Below, piece by piece: positions 34,983 to 47,400 of a stretch of 64,000 nt of DNA. The first letter of the stretch is position 1. The number at the start of each line of letters is the position of its first letter. Below the pieces are notes generated by a model. The model did not search any database and was not told the DNA's origin. It saw only the letters and a program-made list of their open reading frames with translations. Source of the stretch: Membranipora membranacea (lineage: Eukaryota; Bryozoa; Gymnolaemata; Cheilostomatida; Membraniporidae). The stretch is from positions 4,092,001 to 4,156,000 of the forward strand of contig OU612073.1 of the NCBI GenBank assembly GCA_914767715.1, read 5' to 3'. The position numbers were made by a program, and so were the translations under genes.

Positions 34983-36725
34983 CACAGTGATCTGTCAACG
35001 CAGTGATTAAATTTGATTGGGGTTTCTTTTTTCTAATATTATTTTACTTCGGTGGCCAAAGATGGAAATATGAAAGAGCGCAAAGGGAAATATTAATGAC
35101 TGACAAAGACCAATGCATGATATAGTCAGCTAGTCACTTCTGATAAAGTGCTTGTCATTAGTATTGCACTTCCGGGAGACTGTGACATCATAATGCAGAG
35201 AATGGGAGTTACCTTCCCTTAACCATACAAATCTGACAAAACTTTATCATGAGTAACTGCCTGACTATAACATGCAATGGTCTTTGCGTATTTTAAAATG
35301 TACATAGAATGAGCAGCATGGCCTAGGAATATTGTAAAGGCAGGTAGCATACTATGATGCCTTACCTATGGACTTTCATATATTGGGAAGCGTCAGATTC
35401 TTAGAGGCTTATCGACTCATCAGAATACAATTCAGGCAAGTAAGTGGCCTATAACTCTGTTACCTGTCTCACTTTGACAATTGAGGTCCTGACCAAATAG
35501 TGGGTCAACCAATATCATCTGATGAGTGTTACGTGGATCACCTCCTGGAGACTGAAAATGGATATTTATGGTGCTTTTTGTATCAAACAAAAGCTTGATT
35601 CCCTATAGACGAGTAAAGGCTAAACCAGAATGGGACATTTCTGGGGGACTGTGCTGTGAAATGCGGTGGGTTCCATGTTTGGTCCTCTTCACACTGTATT
35701 CGCAGGAGGAAAAGTCTTTCAAATTGATAGGAACTTAGGAGACCAAACTTATGGCTACCGGACATTTACACACCATTCACATAGCTTTATTTAAACACAG
35801 AGGTCAGCAAATTTTGACATTCTGTACACCGTTGGAAGCTGCCGAGTTACAGAAGGATAACAGCTCGGCAAAAACTGATTCGATGACTTTGTATTTGAGT
35901 TAAATTGTTGGCGAGAAATTTCTTTATTGATTCTTAGTTGGTTAGTTGAATCTTTTATTTCATGTAATAATGAACCTCAAAATTACACGAATGAACTAAA
36001 CATGGCCTATTTTGAAGGCAAATGTGTACAAAGAATGTAATATTGAATAACAAAAAATATATGTTCTTCTAGGCTATTTTGAATGAAAATATATGTGAAA
36101 ATTCTAATGTATTATTATGCTGGTGATATGAGATGATGGGTGGAGCACCTGAGGTAGTTCTTTCGATAATATAATCTGAATATTATCATACTATTATGAC
36201 TGACAGATACGGCTCATTTGATTATATTTTTGAATGACAGGGCTATATGAAAATATGAAAGGCTGGCTTTGTGATTTTGACAATTGAATGCCCATGTGCT
36301 TAGCCCCTTGCCATTTTAGACTAGGATGTAGGGGTACCCAACCTTTTTTTGATGGGAATGAAGCCCATAGCACCTGACGCCGTGGTCATTATTTCGACAT
36401 AGTTACATGCCATAATGAGTAGATGATTGAGTATTAAGAGAGTTTGGTGTGGAGGGTGCATGTGAGAGTGAGATGACTAGAATTGCTTATTTTAGCCTAT
36501 ATTCTAGTTGTGATGGTTTTATACAGGTAGCCTCAGAAAAATAATTTTGTGTTTGTCCTCTGAGTACCACTCTTGGGTAAAAATGTAGAATAAAACTGTG
36601 AAATGTGAAATATTATAATAATTGTGAATATCCGAAGGTTTATACATTTAAGAATTACTGATAGAATGTTCATGTTCTGGTTGAAGAGATCTTTTGAAGT
36701 TGTGTTTACGTAAACAGAGATATCA

Positions 36726-36783
36726 AGCCAAGGCTGACGCCAAGGATGACGCCAATGATGACGCCAAGGATGACGCCAAGGCA
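36726..36783. repeat. 12-bp tandem repeat (gatgacgccaag)
   Basis: Four to five copies of a 12-mer in an otherwise AT-rich spacer. The plus-strand frame through it stays open and would encode a DDAK repeat. Confidence 0.9.
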
Positions 36784-37531
36784 GGCATCAGGGCAGAAGC
36801 TACCCTGGCAGCCCGACGAGCAATAAGGCCCCGGCCGTGTCTGCATTGAGCAGACTGGTCCACTATTTTGTATTAGTGTTCAATCAGGAGTAGATGTCCA
36901 TCTAAAATGAAAGCATCATCCCCACTCCCTAGCGGACTAAGGAGTGAGGGATCAGAAAGTAGCAAGCAATGGTTAAGTATACACGGCCATGTGTATACTT
37001 AGAGATAAAGATCATCATAGTTTTTGGTTTAAAAGAGCTTAAAGTCATCGTGTGCTTGATCTTCTAAATTTGATGATAAAACACTAAAATTAAGCAATGA
37101 TTGGTAAAATGTTGGAGCCCAGCCTTGTACTGGTTTACTCTGAAGTGCTCTTTAAATGACCCCCAAAAACCTTCACAACTGACTCATCATCATCAAATCA
37201 ATTTTTGTTGAGCTGTTAGCTAGTTAGTAGTTTGGCAAAGATTGACAATAACTTACCACTGAACTAGCTAAACTAACTCACAGCCCATACTTAATGCTTT
37301 TGCTGACAGTTACAGCAGGGAGAATTCCATTATCCCTGGTTACAACCTGCTATTTTCCAACATAGAATGTGGAAAAAACCTGATGAATTAGGCATTTGCG
37401 TCACCAGAAATTATCTTCTCATCATTAGACGCAAACAAACAACTTCAGCAACGTGTTATTTAGCACTTCTTGAATACATTTATTTACTGTGAACCAGAGA
37501 TTATTGTATGTCAGCTAGAGGTGGCAAATGT

Positions 37532-37602
37532 TTATTCTATTTGTATATATAATGTGTATTCTATTTGTATATATAATGTGTATTCTATTTGTATATATAA
37601 TG
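37532..37602. repeat. 24-bp tandem repeat (3 copies)
   Basis: Three near-exact copies of a 24-mer (tattctatttgtatatataa plus tgtg). Intergenic. Confidence 0.95.
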
Positions 37603-38688
37603 CCTTCACAGATTGATGAACTGACGTAAATACATGTAATACTTACCCTGGCGTGAAAAGTGATAATAGTTCACCAACAATGGTGATGTCGATAGTACAG
37701 GTTTAAACTGGCTAATAGATCCATTGTCTTAGTCTAAATTCTCGTTCACATAAACACTTATTTATTTGTAGGACTAGGAGACTATATCTCTGTATAAAAC
37801 TATCCGTATAATTCTATATGGATAACCGAACCGCTGTCTTGTACAAATGAAAAGTTTTCTATACCTTTACAAAAAATCTCCATTACAAAAACTCTCATGC
37901 TATGAACATCATAGCATGCATATAAAGAGCCATGTAATGTTGTGCATTACTGACATAATATACATAAGAACTTAGTTTTGCAATAGTGACACATAACTCG
38001 CCGGGGGGGTCGTCGGACGAGGGGCAAAAGTCTGGGGGGCTCAGACTAAGGAAGAGAGAGTAGAGATCTAAGTTTCGCTGGTCAGGTGTAACTTGCGACA
38101 TAATGCTACAGGTTTCCTTTAATTTTCTGTACATTTTTATTGGTAATTCAGTTAGCTAGGAGAGAAGAAAAATGATGGTGACGATGTGGGGGGTCTGCAG
38201 TCTGCGACAGTCGCAGCGAGGAGTGAGGCAAAAATACAATATCTTACAATTTATACATAAATGCATTGTGAAATTCCACAATATGTACAACAAAATAAAT
38301 GCAAGCTATGTCTACATGATCGATCTATCAGTTCTGACGAGACACACTATGTATGTAAAGTAGTAACACATAATGATACAGGATACAGTCAGTGCTGACC
38401 ATGTGACATGGTATGGGGGGTAACTCCCCACAGCTACACACTTTTCTTCAATTAGGTGCAAGGTTGAAGGGTTTTATACAAGAAAATTACAAGAAATAAT
38501 CAAGACACAAAAAAGGTAGTTAATCGTAACATAATAATAAACTTGATAATAATATATGCTGGGTTGATCATAAGATATAATATAGGGGAAAAGTCACAAA
38601 AAGTACAAAAATAATCTTTGAATTGAGCATTTGAGAGTGTATTAATAATAGGGTAGTAGTGGAATAATATTCTAGGTTACTTGGCCTA

Positions 38689-38694
38689 TTTATT
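38689..38694 (-). terminator. Candidate poly(A) signal, SPEN gene
   Basis: AATAAA on the minus strand about 535 nt after the SPEN stop. Other minus-strand AATAAA-like sites lie further down (for example near 38135), so the true site is uncertain. Confidence 0.3.
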
Positions 38695-39228
38695 GCAGCA
38701 ATAGATTATGATAACATAAATGTAGCCGGTAAATGAGGATAACAATGTAGTCTGAGATCAGCTAATGTTATTCTGAGGGAGGTCGGGCTATAGGTGCAAC
38801 ACCCTTGACAATGCTACCTGAGTTTACCGCGCCTAGTCTACCTACCACTGCAGCTTTTTACTAAAACGTATTTGGCACATGAAAGTTTATCATACATCAC
38901 TCTCTAACTTCAGGAAAAATGAAAATAATGTATCATCCATATTAATAATTAAATCAGGTGTAATCGTAAAATAGTAAGTTCATCCAACATGAATCCATGC
39001 CATAAGACATAGCACCTTGAAAAAGAAAATCTTATTTGCTCGCAGACAAAATTAAATTCAAAATGATTTCCTTTAATTTAGAAAAAAATGAAACAAAACA
39101 AATTCAATCATTACTGATCACCGGATCGAAGAGAAATCCACAGCGGTATTTCTGTTGCCATCATGGCAGTCATATGGTGGAAATCGCTGACAATGTGTAA
39201 TGACGCTTTGTTATGACAGCCGCTATAT

Positions 39229-40648
39229 TCAGACAGTGGCGATAATAACAATAAGATGTGGGTATTCTTGAGCTGTCTGTACCATATCAGGCTTGTGTTC
39301 TTTTATCTTATCCATTGAGAAGTCACACGGATAAAAGACGTGTACCACATACGCAGGCTACAAATATACAGAGTAATAATATAAAAATATATGAAAACAT
39401 TTAACTGGAAATCTTATCATGTCACACAAAACACTAGTATTTAATCCTTATTCGAGTGGGGCGGATTGTCTGTCCACAACATATATAAAAACCTGGTGCT
39501 GACTTTCCAACTATCCAATATCCTTTTTTTTGAAACTACAGGTTTTCTGTGAATATGCTATTTAGTTTTTGTGAGTCTCATTTAAAACTACTCCATTATA
39601 AACCGCGTGGTTTCTGCAAGAGTTTCAATAAATTCTTATCTCATCTTATATCAATACCACTAAAAAACCTTTTAAGGAATGGATCCGCTTTATGAATACT
39701 AGCTTAGCATTATTAAAGCTTACCTCATGGCCGCCTGGTTTGGGGACATTTATTATACCAGCAGCACCTTTCTCTTTGAGATAATCGATGAAGCCGGCTT
39801 GTAGACTCGAGGTCTGATGAGGGTCTAACAGTTTACCATCTCTGGATGGTAAGGCCAAAAGAATACAGAAGTCGTCTTTCATCTGCAAAGAAAAAATAAT
39901 GTACTTAACAACTGGTGAGGCAACATATGTCTTCCTGACGAGTAAAGCCCACAATCACTAAGCCCATTCACTCTGCCGTTTAAGGAGACCCTTGTGAATT
40001 GCCATTATTTATTAGCATTGCAAAAAAAAGCTCACAGCAATGTAACAATGTTGTTCTATTCATAAAGGCGCCTATCATTTTTCGTATTTTTAGAAACCCA
40101 CCTCCATTTTTCTATCGACCCCATCGAGTTGCTGCCTCTCAAGCCTCATTCTCTGAACAATCCTGAGCAGACATAATCCTTCCTCCTCAGCCGGGAGAGC
40201 CAGCTCTGGTAAAGACTGGTTACCACACAGAAAAAACATCTCCACTCCGGCTAGTTCTGTCTTCAATGCCAGGGTACCTTTAAGTAGATGCGGCGTGACG
40301 TGAGTTCGGAAGTTTCGAAACACCACACTCAGAAAAATAGGAGGATGGAAAACCAGTTTCTGGCGGTAAGAAAGATGTGGGTTTCCGGAGATTACGATTG
40401 GGAATGGAACTGGATCCTAGCTACCATTAATTACGAAAAATACAAGATCATTGACACTTAACAAACATGTATGGCCGCAAACAACACTTCTCAAGGGTGT
40501 TAATTAATGTATATATTATATATATGGTTATATTATAAAGCCAATAGAACGAGGACATTAACTGTGTCTTTCCTGACAGTTAGATAGAGTTAGTGAGACT
40601 GGAATATATGATGAGTCAGGCATACCTTGCCACACTACTGGAGATCCG
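39229..40648 (-). other. SPEN: SPOC domain of the SPEN homologue
   Basis: The last about 160 residues are split over the end of 40626-40848 and the exons 40102-40277, 39724-39882 and 39229-39357. The domain opens VVWQGTLALKTELAGVEMFF. It contains LLRIVQRMRLERQQLDGV, whose RMR matches the basic-patch arginines used by SHARP to grip SMRT/NCoR peptides, then DYLKEKGAAGIINVP with the conserved Tyr. It ends PHLIVIIATV directly at the stop. All canonical segments are present, so partner binding is likely conserved (inference). Confidence 0.92.
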
Positions 40649-43600
40649 TGCATAGCTCGTCTCAGCTGCTCTTCAGGTGATGACTGTGAGAATGGTGAGG
40701 CCAATTCCTGCTGAGCCTGATGAAGTGATACGGGGACGCTTGTCACACCCACCGACTTCCTCTCATCGGGTGCTGAATGGTGAGAGTGTGAGGCTACGGG
40801 AGGCTGCATCATCTGAAGTCCATGTGGAAGAGGACTGTTCAACGGACTCTGTAAGAATTATGCAATGAAAGTGTTAAATCACGAAACATGAAACAATTGA
40901 TATTAAGACCGACCAACATCGTACATTCACGCAGTGACAGGGCTTCTTATCACATGGCACAAAAGCGTGAATGGGTTCAACCTCTTGTTGATTGTATGTG
41001 AGAGCACGATATCAGTGAGCTATTAAGATAACTTGAGATATATCTGTTGAGACATGTAACACCTATATATGTAATGTATATAAATATATATAATATATCT
41101 AACCTGTTGCGCTTGCTGCGCTGCGACAGCCTGCTGATGAAGCTGATGCTGTATCTGCTGATACTGATAATGCTGCATCATCTGGGGATGCATCATAAAC
41201 GGACGAGGAGCCATGCCTCCCGGCTGATCTGCAGCACCAGGCCAGTGATGAGGCATACCATACGCGGCGGCTGCAGTGGCAGGTGGGAAGTGAGGGGGCC
41301 GGGTCATGTGATCACCTCCGGCGTGAGGAAACTGTGAGAATAACATCTCCTGTGACATGGCTGCCGGGTGTGGAGCCATCATAGGCCCTGCTGTCGTCGG
41401 CATCATAGTACCAGGTGAATGCTATAAAGACAAGTAACTTACAATTACTCTACGCAAAACACTCTCAATCTGATGGACATGAGATATAACTTCTTGTTCT
41501 TGACAAAACCAGGTTAAGTATATGTGGAAAATTTTAAAACTGAGCTGCGGGTATTTCAACTGCATGAATAAAAATAAGTTCCACCAAGTAACGCAAGATT
41601 ATTTGTACTATGGATATCCCTGCTATTATAGAATACAGCCTTGATAATGCCTTTATACAGCATAGCTCAGACTGACATAAGAGATCTTACCATTGGTGGT
41701 TGCTGCTGCTGGAGGGAGCGACCAGGACTTCTTTGTCTCTGCCCAGGCATACCCATTCTGCTGTTATCTCTGCTGGCAGCTGTAAATAATCACAGAACAA
41801 TAAAATATCATTATATAATTCCAAAAAGAAAAGGTTTAATTAAACCGTGTCATTTCCCTGGATATAGAAGTAAAGTGTTACGGGATTGTTAGTAGAGCTA
41901 TAGGGTGCTAAATAGGCAACTCAGCGCAAAGACCTGGAGTACAAAATGTAGTCAGGCACAACATGAGATTCTACTGTTCACAACACAGTCTGACAGTGTA
42001 TGTATGAAAAAGAATTATCTTAATTTTCTCCAGACATATCATTTGTTTCCAGACAAAGCCTGTAAAAACATATCAGCACATTGATGTAGTCACAGCTCGG
42101 AAATGTCGAAACATAACACGACCATAACACGACGTACTGACTTCTTACATACACACATCATTCTGTCATAATAAAATGTGATTGTTTTGACTGATTTTGA
42201 CATTGTAGCAGAGACTGTTTGTAGTATCTTTGAAGGCACTCATTGTTCTAATAGAAACAGACTGAGAAAATCTTAGTCTCGTCTTTCACCAAGTCGAACT
42301 TTATTGGAAATTCCCTAAAGCAGGATACAATCAGACTCAGACCCATAGCGCGGGATGTGTTAATTGTGAGGCTCTAACCCATTAAAGAAATAAAGGAAAA
42401 CCAACCAGCAATACGATAAAGTTGTTGTAGTTTTGACACTGAAGCAATGGAAGAATGATCGTGGCCTAACATAACTCTAGGAGGTTGTGGTGAGTTTGAC
42501 ATAACTTGACCATTGCTGTCATTACACCCTGGTATCATTGTCTTATTGGCAGCAGCAGAAGCAGCAGTTGATGACACTGGTGACTGTCCTGCTGATAACC
42601 GAGGATGACAGAAATGAGCAAACTTCTTCTGATTAATATTCACAAGTTTGCTCGTGGAGAGATAGTCCTTTTTGCGTAGTTTGTGGCGCAAGGCAGTTAG
42701 CTGCTGTAGATGGTAATTTAGCTAATGTGAGATTGTTGTTATTATGAGGGAAGTTCAGCCGCCTAGTGAGTGGTTGATGTCGGTAGCCAACCAGTAAAGA
42801 GTCTCTCTTCATAACCGACATGATAGAATCAATCCGCCAAGAATACAAAATTCCACCTCAGACTCAGTATCAAATGAAGATCTTTCTAAATGCGTCTTTC
42901 CTTTGATGAAACTTAGATAACAACTGTTCTGATGAGAATGTAGAAAAGCTTTGACATAAACTGTCAAATCATGTCAGATATATAGGTGAGAACCTGAATG
43001 AAACATCACACCTCCCTCTCGCAGCAGCGGTATAATGCGGCAAATTCCAGAGTTACAATAATAATGCTAGGCCCCCTGAAGAGCATATTAATAGATTGGA
43101 GAAATGATACACTGCACCTACATCGCATCAAGTTACTAAGAGAATAAAAATAACCTGCGATGCATTGGTGTGGCACCCCTTTCATTCACCAGAAGAGTAG
43201 GTTAATTGTCCATGGCCGCATGGCTCGTTCCGCTCAGCCTATTAGGTTCTGATGAGAGATGCGACTTAACCTTCAGTGTTGAGCTTTGGTAACCATACCT
43301 TTTTAATTTTGTCCTCACTTTGATGCTTTTTATAACATTTATCTTCTATTTATGAGCTAAGGTGTATTTTGAGGTTTATAAAATGGAGTAAAAAGGAATA
43401 TATAGTTTTGTTATTTCAATTTTAGCTTAGGTTTAGTGTGGTAATGTTGAATAGTCTTTTTTACTATGATGGTTAGCATATTTTATAGTGACAGCATCAT
43501 GTTCAGTTTTTGGCACCAACTTTTGCTTGTAGTTTCACTGAACCAAAATAAATAATGTGGAATATTCACCCCATATAATGTACCTTATGCACCACAGTAA

Positions 43601-44441
43601 ATGATCAGCTCAATTAGCTATGGAGTATATTTTACGACAACGCCAGGTTGTTATCCTTCTAACAAATCACACAACCAGAACATCGTGTTTAACCAAGAAC
43701 AAGTCATCCTCTTGAAGTTACACCATGTCGAGTCGTGTCATAGAGAGTTTGTAACAAATAAGGGTTCAAGTATTATACATTACAGCCTGAAAACTTAACA
43801 TCTTGTGGAACGGACCAATCAACTCTCATCTCAATATAACCTTAAAGCTCAGACACACAATAGATGATACTGTTTGTGAAATGAGTGACTTGCGATAGAA
43901 GTGAAGCTCTAAAACCTTATTTCAAATATTAGGAGACAAAGTATGAGAGTTTTAAGGTACAAATAGGTGTAAATGGTCAGAACAAGATTCAAACATTCTC
44001 GTATCTTGGTAGCCTCCGAATACCGCTGAGCCAACTTCTACACAAGCTAATTGCTATCACCTAAAAGTAATCTACTGCTTGAACTTGGAATTGAATTGGA
44101 AACTGCTTTAGCCATACCAGAAAGTTGTAGATGCTTATTTCCAGGAATATACATGATGTCAAAAACTTCAAAATTAGATGATATATATCTGAGCCCACAT
44201 ACCTGCAGATTGATGTGCCATCATATCTATAGGAGCATTGAAGTCCCTCTGTAAATAGAAAATTAATAATGCTTATATGGTCCAGAAGAATAGATTTGGA
44301 GGCATATTGACTATTTTGGGGCAAAGTATTGAAGAAACTGTTTTGGCATCAGAAGATTTAAACACTTGTCTGCTATAGGTAACACTAGAAAAGATTCCAG
44401 TTTGTGAGTCTTATCAGCATAACATTGACATAAAAATGCAA

Positions 44442-44478
<37 letters not shown>

Positions 44479-47400
44479 ATGTCCCTTAATTCTGTCAGAC
44501 ATACCTTATTCTGTGGATGTAGAGATTTCTGTATGTGTTTATCGATGTGAGACTCCCATGTCTGCTCACCCTGTGGAGGCTGCTCACCCCGCTGACCCCT
44601 ACCGCCTGCTGACTGTGCCGAAGCCAGTTGCTGAGCGGCATTGTTTGATGTTGTACTGGAAGAGGGTGAGGGCAGTGCTGTGTTAGACATTCCAATGGTT
44701 GGCTGCTGGGGTTGTAGAGGAAAGCTGGCAGGGTTGGACAGTTTGTTGGGAGAGTTTGTTGCGCTGTCCGTACTAGAGCTGGAAGAGAGCTGCTGTGAAA
44801 AGAACAATGAAGTTGGTCATAACTTGAAAGTATGGTTTTAAGAATTACCTCCAAAATGGATGTCACTGGGCTGTAGAGAGGGTATCACATCACTAAAACA
44901 ATTTTTTTGTAAGGACTGCATCAACTAATTCACGATAATAACCTTACACATGTGGCAAAATCTCATAGCTACAATTTGAAGACCAACTAGACTAGAGAGA
45001 AACTAATATCATCTGCTACTAATGGAAGATATTAAATCAGATAAGATCGAATGTTCAAGGGGGATGACTTACCCTGTTGAGATGTGCAGGGTAGTGTTTT
45101 CCAGCTTCACTACTAGTACTGCTGCTCAGATGTCGTCTCTTACTATCTAATGCTGCCGCTGTGGTAGAAGAATCTCCTGCTCCGATAGAGGCTGATGTAT
45201 GAGATAATGCTCCAAGAGAAGTAGCGGCTACAGAGTGATGTGAGTTGTGATTTGATGTAAAGTTATCGGCTGCTGATGTGTCCGAGTACATAGACATACT
45301 ATTGTTAGGAGCGACAGACACTACAAATCGTAATGTTAAAGTTAATATTGTATGAACTAGTACGCAGTGGCAATAACTAGCCAAGTAAAATATATCAAAA
45401 AAGACACACAACACTTAATTAGATATGGTGTTGAAGCTTGGCTAAAAGCAATACTGTGGAATCTACCGACGGTCACAAAGTAAGAAGAGACATTGCATAA
45501 AACTGTTATCAAGGCAAAGAAAACTCTACTGTGCGACAGCGTTCTAGATATTTAGTGCAAGTGATCTGAACTCACGGGGAGTGTGACTTGCTATCTAATG
45601 TCAAACCTAAGAATGTCACACTATGTGGCTGTGGTAAATGACATTGGTGAAAAAGGAATCCGGGCTTGAACTAGATATAACAGAACAGGAAATGATGACA
45701 TTACTACAACAAATACACAGCAGAGGGGCATGAACATAATGATTATTCACCTTTAGGTTTAGTTTGGTAGGGATCCATTGAGTTAAAGTCGGACACTGTG
45801 GCCGGCAGCATTAAGCTTTCTGGCAGGGGTGGTGAGGGGGAATGGGTTATGAGGGGTGGGGTACTGGGTAGTGAACCCTCTGAATGGTGAACTGGTACAA
45901 CTGATGGGATCTGTATATGATTGCTAGTTGGCAGAGGTGGAGTAGTGGTCTCGTTAGATGGTGAAGCGGAATTGTTATCTGAAGGCACGTCTGTAAACAC
46001 ACAAAACAAAAAATTCCACACTGAATCATAAAATAACTATAGTTACAACATAAATGTGCCACTTAATGAGGAGGAAAGGAACAACACACATTGCACACAG
46101 TGGAAAGATATTAGATAAACTTTGAATCTTATACAAATTAAAATGTCTCAGTTGTGGCAATTTAGTGATACTGGAACATAATATTATGGGAAAAAACCAT
46201 CACTTCCATAGGCTCAAACCTTGGGTATACTATTATACCCATAAACATAATAATATATAACAATATAATTTGTCATGATTTTACAACTACATACTATAAA
46301 CTATTGAAATGAAACTGATATTCTACATATACAGCCATCCGTATACAAATAGTTTACTGTAAACTGAACATTACCTTGAATAGGCATGGAGAATGGCTGA
46401 GGCTCATCGAGGCTGGTAGCAGACAGAGGTGGGCTCTTCATGTCGCTCTGAGGAGTAGGTGGTGCTGACCTCTTGTATGGTGGTGCTGTGCTGTCAGATG
46501 ATGAGCTGGTGGTAAGTTGTCTTTTCCTACTCTTAGCCTGAGATCTGAATGGTGGAGAGAGAGGTGGCGGAGAATTGCTGTACCCCCGTGTACGAGTAAA
46601 CTCCCCTCTGGACACTGCAGTGATCACCTCATCAATGTGACGTGACACATCTTCAGAAGTTACTCTGTGAGATTTGTGCGCTGCTCTCTTATGATGTGGT
46701 AAGTGTTCCTCTTCCGAGTCAGATTTTAATGGCTTCGTGGGGATGATAATATCGGATCGTATGAAATCCTCGGATATGTGTAACCTTGACTCCTCCTCAT
46801 CATCATCCTCATCGTCTGCTGCTGTGGTATCAGGCTGGTGGTTCGAGACCTCCGCTGCTGCTTCGTTTATCATTCTGCCACTCTATATAAACGTAATGAG
46901 ACAAGTAAGGAAAAGCACTTGAGCTTATATGTCATAGCACAGAATGTAAGCTTTAGAAAATACCAGCGATTAAATTTTAGGTATCTTTAATCAACAGTAT
47001 ATCACACTTTTATTAACATACCTGATGTTCAGGGTTAGGATGTGAAGCCATATCATCAGCTGATGACTCTGTGACACTATGACTATCTCCACCCATGAGT
47101 GCTGCTACAGCAGCGGAGTCCTCCTCCACACCAGGCGGCTCATGTACAGCCTCTGTATCCTCATGGTCAGCATGTGTTAGAGTGGGGGACGGTAAGGTGG
47201 CCTCCTCAATCACAGGCTCCTCTTCCACCAGCTCAGCAGATACAGGTGCTGGCGGCTCATCAATCAACAGTGACACAGCTACATAAAGAGAAAATTTTAT
47301 GTTTATGTACAATACAGGGTTAACTAGTTACGGTACCTGGTTAACGAGAACCGTGGTGGCAGTAAATAGGAGACATGAAGATGGGCGTCATTATTCATAA

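Larger units (their letters stand above)
34311..39228. other. Convergent intergenic region (GSS / SPEN 3' ends)
   Basis: This holds the 3' UTRs of both genes and about 3.5 kb of AT-rich DNA. Repeats lie at 36726-36783 and 37532-37602. A relatively GC-rich island at about 36720-36850 has an open frame described under findings. The frame at 34317-34568 begins six bases after the GSS stop and has no domain signal, so I read it as 3' UTR. Confidence 0.5.

Noticed and set aside
39100-39240. Frame continuing past the SPEN stop (ASLHIVSDFHHM...)
   Set aside because: It is in a different frame from the SPOC C-terminus, which ends in the family-typical HLIVIIATV followed by TGA.
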